From JBIIUJ01 sp044340025 (GTDB taxonomy: Bacteria > Pseudomonadota > Alphaproteobacteria > Caulobacterales > Aquidulcibacteraceae): a stretch of 9,598 nt of DNA. The position numbers and the translations under genes are program-made. The notes below the pieces were generated by a model. That model worked only from the letters and a program-made list of their open reading frames with translations, was not told the DNA's origin and searched no databases. The stretch covers positions 1-9,598 of the forward strand of contig JBIIUJ010000101.1 of the NCBI GenBank assembly GCA_044340025.1, written 5' to 3'. This document shows positions 1 through 5,614 of this stretch, in pieces (position 1 is the first letter of the stretch; every line of letters begins with the position of its first letter).

Positions 1-267
1 AATGCGGTCGAAACCAATATACCGAAACCCGCCTGCAAATGGCCCGATCCCTGTCAGCGCAAATGGGCCGACATTGACGCTCAATCCGTCATCATCGAAC
101 GAATTGGGCTGGCCAGGGAAGCCGTTGAAATCTTCAAGCTGCGCGGCCGGAAATGCGGCCAGAAACGCCGCCTGATCGGTGTAGGTGATAAAGGTCGCAG
201 CACTCGCCGGCGCGGACGCCAGAACGGAAATCAGGCCGAGACCGGCCGCATGCAAGACTTTGGACAT
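1..267 (-). CDS. Secreted protein of unknown function, possibly PEP-CTERM type (N-terminal 89 codons only)
   Basis: The reading frame is open from the ATG at 267 to the left edge, so only the N-terminus is visible. Residues 1-24 form a signal peptide (short basic start, hydrophobic core, A-S-A before the likely cleavage at about residue 24). The mature part begins with Thr-Phe-Ile-Thr-Tyr and a Gln-Ala-Ala-Phe segment, then a Glu-Asp-Phe-Asn segment and an Asp-rich patch followed by Gly-rich beta-like sequence. That layout resembles exported beta-sandwich proteins that often end in a PEP-CTERM anchor, but the C-terminus needed to test this lies outside the window. A near-consensus promoter lies just upstream, and the ribosome site is weak (GGGGT). 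No enzyme motif is visible and the function is unknown. Confidence 0.7.
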   Translation of the reverse strand, partial: MSKVLHAAGLGLISVLASAPASAATFITYTDQAAFLAAFPAAQLEDFNGFPGQPNSFDDDGLSVNVGPFALTGIGPFAGGFRYIGFDRI

Positions 268-297
268 CGTTGACCCCAACCCAGATACGGCCTGCTA

Positions 298-326
298 ACC
301 CTAAGGCAGAAACCGGGTCACGTCAA
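298..326 (-). promoter_or_regulatory. Sigma-70-type promoter for the secreted protein gene at 1-267
   Basis: On the minus strand TTGACG (321-326) is followed by a 17-nt spacer and TAGGGT (298-303). Spacing is ideal and the -35 matches five of six consensus bases. Transcription would begin near 291, giving a leader of about 24 nt. The -35 element directly follows a run of T residues that could also serve as a terminator tail for the gene upstream. Confidence 0.55.
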
Positions 327-344
327 AAAAAGGCGAGAGGCGCC
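325..344 (-). terminator. Possible second terminator after the cold-shock gene
   Basis: On the minus strand a 4-bp stem GGCG/CGCC with a 5-nt loop is followed directly by seven T residues. The stem is short, so this is weak alone. It lies about 45 nt beyond a better hairpin (388-415) and could act as a backup. Its T-run abuts the -35 box of the next promoter. Confidence 0.3.
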
Positions 345-383
345 GAAGGGCGCGCACAGAGGTCGCGCCGCGCCCCGCCGATG

Positions 384-415
384 CGAAAAGGGGCGGACCG
401 TGCGGCCCGCCCCTT
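384..415 (-). terminator. Rho-independent terminator of the cold-shock gene
   Basis: A perfect 9-bp inverted repeat (AAGGGGCGG at 388-396, CCGCCCCTT at 407-415) with a 10-nt loop starts 6 nt after the cold-shock stop codon. Read on the minus strand the 3' arm runs into TTTT. The tract is short, but stem strength and position right after the stop support a terminator. Confidence 0.6.
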
Positions 416-420
416 CCTGT

Positions 421-633
421 TCATTCCACCGCAGTGAGATGATCGGCGGAGGATTTGCCGCTGCGGCGGTCTGCGACCACCTCAAAGGCGATCTTCTGGC
501 CTTCGGCCAACCGGCTCATGCCGGCCCGCTCCACCGCGCTGATGTGGACGAACACGTCCGTGCCGCCGCCATCCGGCTGGATGAAGCCGAAGCCTTTTTG
601 CGGGTCAAACCACTTAACGATACCTTGGGGCAT
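421..633 (-). CDS. Cold-shock domain protein (CspA family)
   Basis: This is a 70-residue single-domain protein, the usual length of CspA-family proteins, which bind single-stranded RNA and DNA and act as cytoplasmic RNA chaperones. The nucleic-acid-binding motifs are intact: Lys-Trp-Phe at 7-9, RNP1 KGFGFI at 13-18 and RNP2 VFVHI at 27-31. The start at 633 is supported by an AAGGAG Shine-Dalgarno at 641-646. A terminator follows the stop. The gap upstream to the phosphodiesterase gene (634-826) could hold its own promoter and a long leader, as is common for csp genes. The sequence does not show whether it is cold-inducible or constitutive. Confidence 0.96.
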   Translation of the reverse strand: MPQGIVKWFDPQKGFGFIQPDGGGTDVFVHISAVERAGMSRLAEGQKIAFEVVADRRSGKSSADHLTAVE

Positions 634-826
634 GGGAAATCTCCTTCATGCGCGTGAGCGCGGCGACCGCGCATGCGGCTCCGCTGACAGTTCGAGAAAC
701 ACAAGGAGATAGACGTCAAGCCGCGCTTGCGCGCGACGTGGCCACGTCGTCTGGCCAATAGCTCGAGCGCCGCAGATAGCGCATCGCGCGCCCCGGCGCC
801 AGCCTCCTGCGTCCTTTTGCCCTCGC
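634..826 (-). promoter_or_regulatory. Intergenic region: possible csp promoter, leader and palindrome
   Basis: The 193-nt gap between the phosphodiesterase stop and the csp start has no supported gene. On the minus strand TTGACG (RC of 714-719) is a good -35 candidate for csp, but the -10 at the right distance is poor, so the promoter is tentative. If it is used, csp has a leader of roughly 60 nt containing GC-rich inverted segments. Upstream of it lies a perfect palindrome at 734-749, listed separately. Confidence 0.35.
734..749. repeat. Perfect 16-bp palindrome
   Basis: CGACGTGGCCACGTCG reads identically on both strands, with no spacer. It lies between the phosphodiesterase stop (827) and the candidate -35 of csp (about 719). 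It could be a dimeric-regulator operator or part of a processing or termination hairpin; no T-run follows it on either strand. Confidence 0.6.
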
Positions 827-1645
827 TCAGAGCGCCGGCACGCTCTGGGCCAGCCCCTCGCCCATGCGGATCGGGGTGATGGTGCGGGCAAGGCCGGTGC
901 GATCGTCTGTCTCGACATAGACCCCGCACGCAACCCCCGGCCCTTCGGCGGGCTGATGGCGATCAAACGGCAGGCGCACGGCGAGCCGGCGCACCGCGAT
1001 CTCCTTCTTCATGCCGATCACGCTGTCATAATCCCCGCACATGCCGGCGTCGGTCTGAAAGGCGGTGCCGCCCGGCAGCACGCGCGCGTCGGCGGTCGGC
1101 ACATGGGTGTGGGTGCCGACCACGAGGCTCGCCCGCCCATCGCAAAAATGCCCCATGCCCTGCTTCTCGCTCGTGGCTTCGGCATGGATCTCCACCAGCA
1201 CCGCATCCGCCACCGCGCCGAGCGGGCAGGCGGTCAGCTCCCGGTCCACCGCTGTGAACGGGCAGTCGAGCGCATCCATGAACAGCCGTCCGAGCACCGT
1301 CACGAGCAGCACCCGCCGGCCGGCGACATCAAACACCTGCGCGCCTCGGCCGGGCGCCTCGGTGAGGGCGGGATAATTGGCTGGGCGCAGCAGGCGCGGC
1401 TCACGCGCGATATAGGTCAGCGCATCGCGCTGATCCCAGGCGTGATTGCCGAGCGTGAGAGCGTCGCAGCCGGCGTGGAAAAGCTCCTGACAGATTGGCT
1501 CGGTCACGCCAAAGCCGCCGACGGCGTTCTCGGCATTGGCGACCACGAAGTCGAGCCGCAGGTCCGCACGCAAGCGCGGCAGATGATCTTGCAAGGCGAG
1601 CCGGCCAGCCTTGCCGACGACGTCGCCAAAAAACGCGAGGCGCAT
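827..1645 (-). CDS. ymdB: YmdB-like metallophosphoesterase (TIGR00282 family)
   Basis: The 272-residue protein matches the TIGR00282/YmdB family in length and motifs. Members are dinuclear-metal phosphodiesterases; Bacillus YmdB hydrolyses 2',3'-cyclic nucleotides. Visible ligands are Asp8 (FFGD), Glu39-Asn40, Asn67-His68 (GNHAWD), His154 (IHAEATSEK) and His179/His181 (GTHTHVPTAD), followed by the conserved DAGMCGDYDSVIG stretch. All expected metal-binding positions are present, so the enzyme should be active and cytoplasmic. The ATG directly follows the TGA of the 5-formyltetrahydrofolate cyclo-ligase, and its Shine-Dalgarno (AGGAGA) lies inside the end of that gene, so the two are almost certainly co-transcribed and translationally coupled. 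The physiological substrate in this organism cannot be told from sequence. Confidence 0.93.
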   Translation of the reverse strand: MRLAFFGDVVGKAGRLALQDHLPRLRADLRLDFVVANAENAVGGFGVTEPICQELFHAGCDALTLGNHAWDQRDALTYIAREPRLLRPANYPALTEAPGRGAQVFDVAGRRVLLVTVLGRLFMDALDCPFTAVDRELTACPLGAVADAVLVEIHAEATSEKQGMGHFCDGRASLVVGTHTHVPTADARVLPGGTAFQTDAGMCGDYDSVIGMKKEIAVRRLAVRLPFDRHQPAEGPGVACGVYVETDDRTGLARTITPIRMGEGLAQSVPAL

Positions 1646-2242
1646 TCAGGTCTCCTGACGCTGATATGCGCCTTTCGGCGTGATGATCCAATCCAGGGGG
1701 ATGTCATGCGGCTCGACGGGGACCGCCTCGATCTCCTGCTCTGCGAACGCAAGGCCGACGAGACGCACCTGCCGTTGCGCCTTCAGCGCCGCGAGGGCGC
1801 GGTCATAGTGGCCCTGGCCATAGCCGAGCCGCCCGCCGCGTCGATCAAACGCGAGGAGAGGGACAAAAATGAGATCAGGCTGAAGGATCGGGGCTTCCGG
1901 TGGCGGCTCCAGCACGCCCCATTCCGAGCGGACAAGAGGCGCGCCGATCCGCCAGGCATGGAACGTCAACATCTTCTCCCAGCCTTCGCCGGCGTGGGGC
2001 GCGCCTTTTGCCGGCGTCCGCGGCAGAGCCAGCCCACAGCCAAGCGTCGCCAGCCGCGCCATCAGCGGACCGGGGTCGATCTCGTCGCGAAACGCCTGAT
2101 AGCCCGCCACGACGCCCCCCGGTTCCGGGATCAGCCGCGCCGGAAAAGCCGCCGCCAGCGCCTCGCCTGCGTGCGGCTGGGCGGCATGAGCCGCCTTTCG
2201 GCGCGCGAGCATGCTTGTGCGCAAGTCAGGCTTGTCGATCAG
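1646..2242 (-). CDS. ygfA: 5-formyltetrahydrofolate cyclo-ligase
   Basis: Converts 5-formyl-THF to 5,10-methenyl-THF with ATP, returning stored folate to one-carbon metabolism in the cytoplasm. The family hallmark GYGQGHYDR lies at residues 140-148 after a PLLAFD segment, and an N-terminal basic LR...RRK patch at 7-16 fits the ATP/folate region. The start is difficult. The homologous N-terminus (IDKPDLR) has no ATG; the first ATG (2212) would cut off the conserved Leu-Arg, and the frame stays open upstream through a predicted RNA gene. I place the start at CTG 2242, 5 nt after GGGGG, giving 198 residues, the usual family size. GTG 2266 or TTG 2224 are alternatives. It lies just behind a probable 6S RNA, a known neighbourhood for this gene, and overlaps nothing downstream (next start at 1645). 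Confidence 0.9.
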   Translation of the reverse strand: MIDKPDLRTSMLARRKAAHAAQPHAGEALAAAFPARLIPEPGGVVAGYQAFRDEIDPGPLMARLATLGCGLALPRTPAKGAPHAGEGWEKMLTFHAWRIGAPLVRSEWGVLEPPPEAPILQPDLIFVPLLAFDRRGGRLGYGQGHYDRALAALKAQRQVRLVGLAFAEQEIEAVPVEPHDIPLDWIITPKGAYQRQET

Positions 2243-2255
2243 GGCGGCCCCCGTT

Positions 2256-2418
2256 GGCGGATCCACGCGAACCGTGGCGACGCACTCATCCCCGTGCGAC
2301 CTGGTAAACCAGGTGGGCGCCATGTGATCCAGACCAGGGTCCGGGCCAGGGACAGCTCCCGACGGAAGAGTTACGGTCGGCGGGATGCAGATGTCCCACG
2401 CGAGCCGCAGACCCGCCG
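2256..2418 (-). ncRNA. ssrS: Probable 6S RNA (alphaproteobacterial type)
   Basis: 6S RNA binds the sigma-70 holoenzyme and mimics an open promoter. The two ends of this region pair: GGCGGGUCUGCG (2406-2417) with CGUGGAUCCGCC (2256-2267), 12 pairs including three G-U wobbles. Next comes a symmetrical 5x5 internal loop, then CGTGG/CCACG, a 1-nt bulge, GAC/GTC, a mismatch loop and CATCC/GGATG, together giving a rod-like molecule. Inside are a 3'-side hairpin ACCTGG-TTTA-CCAGGT (2299-2314), an apical hairpin CCGGAC-CCTG-GTCTGG, and a GUCCCUGGCCCGGA stretch resembling the 5' bubble of E. coli 6S. Length (about 162 nt) and position just upstream of 5-formyltetrahydrofolate cyclo-ligase fit ssrS. 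A promoter predicts a start within a base or two of the stem end. I recognise the architecture and synteny, not a near-identical sequence. Confidence 0.72.
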
Positions 2419-2424
2419 CCTTCC

Positions 2425-2453
2425 AACCTAGGAGACGCAGGCCCCGCCAGCAA
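2425..2453 (-). promoter_or_regulatory. Promoter of the predicted 6S RNA
   Basis: On the minus strand TTGCTG (2448-2453), a 17-nt spacer and TAGGTT (2425-2430) form a sigma-70-type promoter. Initiation about 7 nt after the -10 falls at 2417-2418, exactly where the long closing stem of the RNA begins. This agreement supports both calls. Confidence 0.55.
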
Positions 2454-2547
2454 GTCGCCCCGCCGTCTCCGCCGCGCGAGCGACCCGGCGGCGGGTGATT
2501 GACCCTTGTCGCCGCTTTGGTCAGGCAGGGAGCGGAGAACAACCCCG

Positions 2548-3375
2548 ATGCCCAAGGATCGCGCCCGGAAGGCCTATGCCGATACGCCCTTCGGGCAGGT
2601 GCACTATCGCAGCGCCGGCCCCGCCGATGGCCCGGCGCTGCTGCTGATCCATTGGACCCCTTTGTCTGGGCGGATGTATGCAGCGCTCCTGCCGCTGCTG
2701 GCTGAGCGAGGATTTCGGGTGATCGCACCCGATTTGCTGGGCTATGGCCGCAGCGACCCGCGCCCGGAGACCTGGTCCATTGCGGCTTGGGCCGACAGTC
2801 TCCTCGCGCTTCTGGATGGACTGGGCATTGGCGATGCGGTCGTTCTGGGCGGGCATGTGGGCGCCTGCGTCGCGGTGGAAATCGCCTTGGCCCAGCCAGA
2901 ACGGGTGCGGCGGCTCATCCTCGATGGTTGCCCGCTGCCCACCCCGGAGTTGCGCGCCGCCTTCGCCAGCATGAAGGCTCAGGCGCGCCCGCAGGCAGCG
3001 CCAGATGGGGCCCATGAGCGGCTGGCGTTTCAGGCGGCCGCAGGGCTTTTGAAGCACTACACGCCATCCTTCACGCTGGAGGGCGCCGGGTTGGAGCGCG
3101 TCTGGCCCGCCATGATCGATTATCTGGAGACCGACTTTGTTTCCTCCGCCCCGATCTCGGGCGCATACGATCTGGGCGAGCGCCTGCCGCTCGTGACCAC
3201 GCCGCTGCTGCTGATGGGTGCTGCGACGGATACTTTGGCCGGTTCGTTCGATGCCGCGCGAGCCCTGGCGCCAGCCGCGCGAACAGCGTGGTTTGAGGGC
3301 GACCATCCGATCCATGACCCAGCCGAGGCGGAAGCCTACATCAGCGCCTGGTCTGCGTTCGCTGCGGAAGGCTGA
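2548..3375 (+). CDS. Alpha/beta-fold hydrolase with His at the nucleophile position
   Basis: The 275-residue protein has the alpha/beta-hydrolase layout: an oxyanion-type HWTP at 35-38, the conserved APDLLGYGRSDP at 60-71, a nucleophile elbow at 101-105, a cap region at roughly 130-200, and a C-terminal strand carrying Asp228 as the acid candidate and His253 (or His256) as the base. The elbow reads Gly-Gly-His-Val-Gly where the family has Gly-X-Ser-X-Gly, so His103 replaces the catalytic Ser. It may be inactive as an esterase or use different chemistry; no substrate can be named. I chose ATG 2548, preceded by GGAG at 2534-2537; a TTG at 2506 would add 14 non-conserved residues. dusA starts 37 nt after the stop, suggesting co-transcription. 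No signal peptide is visible. Confidence 0.88.
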   Translation: MPKDRARKAYADTPFGQVHYRSAGPADGPALLLIHWTPLSGRMYAALLPLLAERGFRVIAPDLLGYGRSDPRPETWSIAAWADSLLALLDGLGIGDAVVLGGHVGACVAVEIALAQPERVRRLILDGCPLPTPELRAAFASMKAQARPQAAPDGAHERLAFQAAAGLLKHYTPSFTLEGAGLERVWPAMIDYLETDFVSSAPISGAYDLGERLPLVTTPLLLMGAATDTLAGSFDAARALAPAARTAWFEGDHPIHDPAEAEAYISAWSAFAAEG

Positions 3376-3412
3376 GGCCCCCCAGGACTTGGGATCAGCG
3401 CGCATCCGGGCT

Positions 3413-4399
3413 ATGTCGCGCGCCATGATCGTCTCCGTTGCGCCCATGATGGACTGGACCGACCGGCATTGCCGGGCTTTCCATCGCGTCTTTTCGCGCA
3501 CGGCCGTGCTCTATACCGAGATGGTCACCGCCGAGGCGATCCGCCATGGCGACCGGGAGCGGCTTCTGGGCTTTTCGGCGCAAGAGCATCCAGTCGTGCT
3601 TCAGCTTGGCGGCTCCGATCCTCACCTGCTGGCGGAAGCGGCGCGGGTGGGCGAAGGCTTCGGCTATGACGCGATCAATCTGAACGTCGGCTGCCCGTCC
3701 GACCGGGTGCAATCAGGCCGCTTCGGCGCCTGCCTGATGCGCGAGCCTGCGCTTGTGGCCGAGTGCGTCGCTGCGATGCAGGCGGCGGTGCGCGTGCCGG
3801 TCACGGTGAAGCACCGTCTCGGGGTGGATGACCAGGACCCGGAAGAAAGCCTGTTCGGCTTTGTCGAGGCTGTCGCCGCCGCCGGCTGCCGCACCTTCAT
3901 CGTGCATGCGCGCAAGGCGTGGTTGAAGGGTCTGAGCCCGAAGGAGAACCGGGACGTCCCGCCGCTGGACTACGCCATCGTGCGCCGGCTGAAGGCGGCC
4001 CGCCCGGATCTCGACATCCACCTGAATGGCGGCCTCGCCACGCTGGAGCAGGCGCTGGAGGAAGCCCACGGGCTGGACGGGGTGATGCTGGGCCGGGCGG
4101 CCTATCACCGGCCGGAGCTTCTGGGCGCGGTCGACCGGCTGGCGGCTGGCGCCGCTGGGCCGGACGTGACGGGCGAAGCCGCGATGGCAGCCTATCGCCC
4201 CTATGTGGCGCAGGCGCTGGCGGGCGGCGTGCCGCTGATCGCGCTGAGCCGCCATATGCTCGGCCTGTTCACCGGACGACCGGGCGCGCGCCTGTTCCGC
4301 CGGATGATGAGCGACGCCGCCCGAGCGCCCGGCGCCGGGCTTGCGCTCTATGACGAGGCGCTCGCCCTGATGGCCGCCGGGCAGGCCAGAGCCGCCTAA
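3413..4399 (+). CDS. dusA: tRNA-dihydrouridine synthase A (DusA)
   Basis: An FMN enzyme that reduces uridines in the D-loop of tRNA with NADPH (U20/U20a for DusA). At 328 residues it matches family length. N-terminal APMMDWTDRHCR (10-21) is the DusA-type signature. The catalytic cysteine is Cys94 in NLNVGCPS, followed by VQSGRFGACLM. FMN-contact residues expected of the TIM barrel are visible: Gln64, Lys133-His134, His165-Ala-Arg, HLNGG at 203-207 and the MLGRAAYHRP phosphate-binding segment. A helical C-terminal domain completes it. ATG 3413 is preferred over ATG 3425 and over the long upstream extension that overlaps the hydrolase gene; ribosome sites are weak for both ATGs. The stop overlaps the stop of the convergent rlmB-like gene by 4 bp. 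Confidence 0.95.
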   Translation: MSRAMIVSVAPMMDWTDRHCRAFHRVFSRTAVLYTEMVTAEAIRHGDRERLLGFSAQEHPVVLQLGGSDPHLLAEAARVGEGFGYDAINLNVGCPSDRVQSGRFGACLMREPALVAECVAAMQAAVRVPVTVKHRLGVDDQDPEESLFGFVEAVAAAGCRTFIVHARKAWLKGLSPKENRDVPPLDYAIVRRLKAARPDLDIHLNGGLATLEQALEEAHGLDGVMLGRAAYHRPELLGAVDRLAAGAAGPDVTGEAAMAAYRPYVAQALAGGVPLIALSRHMLGLFTGRPGARLFRRMMSDAARAPGAGLALYDEALALMAAGQARAA

Positions 4400-5523
4400 T
4401 CTTCCCGCGCGGTCACGCCGGCCTCGGCAAGGTCGTTCCAGACCTGCTGCTCCACGATCCTGCCGCCGGCCAGGGTGAAGCGATCAGCAAAGCGCACGCC
4501 GGAAAACACCTGCCCGTCCAGATCCTCGCCAAACAGCGTGCCTTCCACAAAGACCATCGATCCGTCGGGCAAGGCGGTCGTCTTCTGGCCCGTCTTGCCG
4601 ATGCGGCGATAGCGACCGGCTCCCCAGGCGGCGATCTCGGCGCTGGAAGAAAAGCGTGCGCCCCCCGGAAAAATGAGACGCGCGCCAGGCGCAAGCAGGG
4701 CGTCTGCGCTGGCGTGATCGCGCGCGGCGCTTGCGGCAAGATAGGCCTCCACCAGCGCAATGGCGGCGCGGGCGGCGTCGCGCGGGCGGCTGGCGGCATA
4801 GAGCGCGATGGCGGCGGCGACCGAGACGTTGAGGCTCTCCATCCCGCCCGGCATGGCGATGCGCGCCCGCGTCTCGCAATTCTGGCCGACCAGGTCGCGC
4901 ATCCCGCGCCCCTCCGCGCCCAGCACGATCAGCACGGGCCGTTCTTCCCCGCGCAGGGCGTCTTCCAGGTCCAGCGTCGCCTCGCCCTCCAAGCCGATCG
5001 TGGCGAATCCCGCCTCGCGCGCCGCCGCGATGGAGCGCGCGACATTCACCACCCGCACATCGGCCACCTGCTCGATCGCGCCGGCGGCCGCCTTGGCCAG
5101 AGCGCCGGTGATGGGGGGGCTCTTGCGATCCTGCTGGATCAGCGCGGCCGCGCCAAACGCCGCGCAGGAACGGAAGATCGCGCCGACATTCTGCGGGTCG
5201 GTCACCTGATCGAGCAGCAGGAGCGGCCCCGCCCCCGCAGCCAGCACGTCCTCCAGCGCCATATCCGGCAGCGGCGCGGTCTGGACCGCGAGCCCCTGAT
5301 GCACCGCGCCTTCCGGCAGAAAGCGATCCAGCTCGCGCGGTTCCACAATCCGGGGCTCCAGCCGCTGGGGACCCTTCAGGTGTTCGGCCGCATTGCGTGT
5401 GGCCAGGATCGCCCGGATCGACCGGCGTGGATTGGCAAGCGCTGCAAGTCCTGCATGCAGGCCCCAGATCCAGTCCGAATTGCCGGGCGAGGAGGGCCGC
5501 TCGGGGCGCCGGTTCGGCTTCAT
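4396..5523 (-). CDS. rlmB: RlmB-type 23S rRNA 2'-O-methyltransferase fused to an NTF2/SnoaL-like domain
   Basis: Residues 15-245 form a complete TrmH/SPOUT 2'-O-methyltransferase of the RlmB type, which methylates G2251 of 23S rRNA using SAM. There is an N-terminal substrate-binding part with WGLHA at 20-24, then motif 1 LLDQVTDPQNVGAIFR (103-118; Asn112, Arg118), motif 2 VLIVLGAEGRGM (197-208; Glu204) and motif 3 IAMPGGMESLNVSVA (222-236; Ser230, Asn232), which builds the trefoil knot. RlmB proteins usually end soon after motif 3, at about 245 residues. Here about 125 more residues follow in frame. They look like an NTF2/SnoaL-like domain: VEAYLAA-ARDHASADALLAP at the start, YRRIGKT, then VFVEGTLFGEDLDG, GVRFADRF and GGRIVEQQVWNDL. 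The added domain's role is unknown. Start ATG 5523 has only a distant AGGA. The gene is convergent with dusA and divergent from the repeat protein. Confidence 0.92.
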   Translation of the reverse strand: MKPNRRPERPSSPGNSDWIWGLHAGLAALANPRRSIRAILATRNAAEHLKGPQRLEPRIVEPRELDRFLPEGAVHQGLAVQTAPLPDMALEDVLAAGAGPLLLLDQVTDPQNVGAIFRSCAAFGAAALIQQDRKSPPITGALAKAAAGAIEQVADVRVVNVARSIAAAREAGFATIGLEGEATLDLEDALRGEERPVLIVLGAEGRGMRDLVGQNCETRARIAMPGGMESLNVSVAAAIALYAASRPRDAARAAIALVEAYLAASAARDHASADALLAPGARLIFPGGARFSSSAEIAAWGAGRYRRIGKTGQKTTALPDGSMVFVEGTLFGEDLDGQVFSGVRFADRFTLAGGRIVEQQVWNDLAEAGVTARED

Positions 5524-5614
5524 GAACGCAATTTCATCCTATTTACAGAGCTTTAACGAGATCGGCTCGCGCCAAGCGCCTAACGATAGCCCAACAGGAT
5601 CGCAAGGGGCGAGC
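5524..5614. promoter_or_regulatory. Divergent intergenic region between rlmB and the repeat-protein gene
   Basis: This 91-bp gap must hold promoters in both directions unless the genes are read from further away. It is AT-richer than its surroundings. I see no convincing -35/-10 pair in either direction, only a Shine-Dalgarno for the plus-strand gene at about 5604-5609. Listed for position, not for a defined site. Confidence 0.35.

Noticed and set aside
516..966. Minus-strand open frames of 137 and 106 codons in the csp/phosphodiesterase gap
   Set aside because: They overlap both real genes out of frame and translate to Arg/Ala-rich sequence without recognisable features.
2256..2418. SRP 4.5S RNA or a folate riboswitch instead of 6S RNA
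   Set aside because: GTTTACCAGGTC resembles part of the SRP RNA, but the rest of the conserved SRP domain (GGAAGGAAGCAGCC) is missing. THF riboswitches are known mainly from Firmicutes, and no match to their core is visible.
956..2431. 491-codon open frame on the plus strand
   Set aside because: It lies antisense to the phosphodiesterase, the ligase and the predicted RNA, whose catalytic motifs are intact on the minus strand. Its translation is Arg/His-rich low-complexity sequence typical of a GC-rich shadow frame.
2499..2547. TTGACC at 2499-2504 as a promoter for the hydrolase gene
   Set aside because: The hexamer is good, but nothing resembling a -10 lies 16-18 nt downstream.
2243..2728. 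Long N-terminal extension of the ligase frame (360 residues)
   Set aside because: The extension runs through the predicted 6S RNA and its promoter and into the hydrolase gene on the other strand. It has no family similarity and would make the protein nearly twice the normal length.
3218..3412. N-terminal extension of dusA overlapping the hydrolase gene
   Set aside because: DusA homology begins at the residues encoded from 3413 or 3425. The upstream 65 codons are basic, unlike DusA, and overlap a clear coding region.
5520..5537. Five-codon upstream ORF overlapping the rlmB start as ATGA
   Set aside because: The arrangement is neat, but there is no ribosome site for it and so short an ORF arises easily by chance.
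5393..5614. Upstream extension of the repeat-protein frame
   Set aside because: It overlaps the 5' end of rlmB on the other strand and would bury the signal peptide; ATG 5615 has a proper Shine-Dalgarno.
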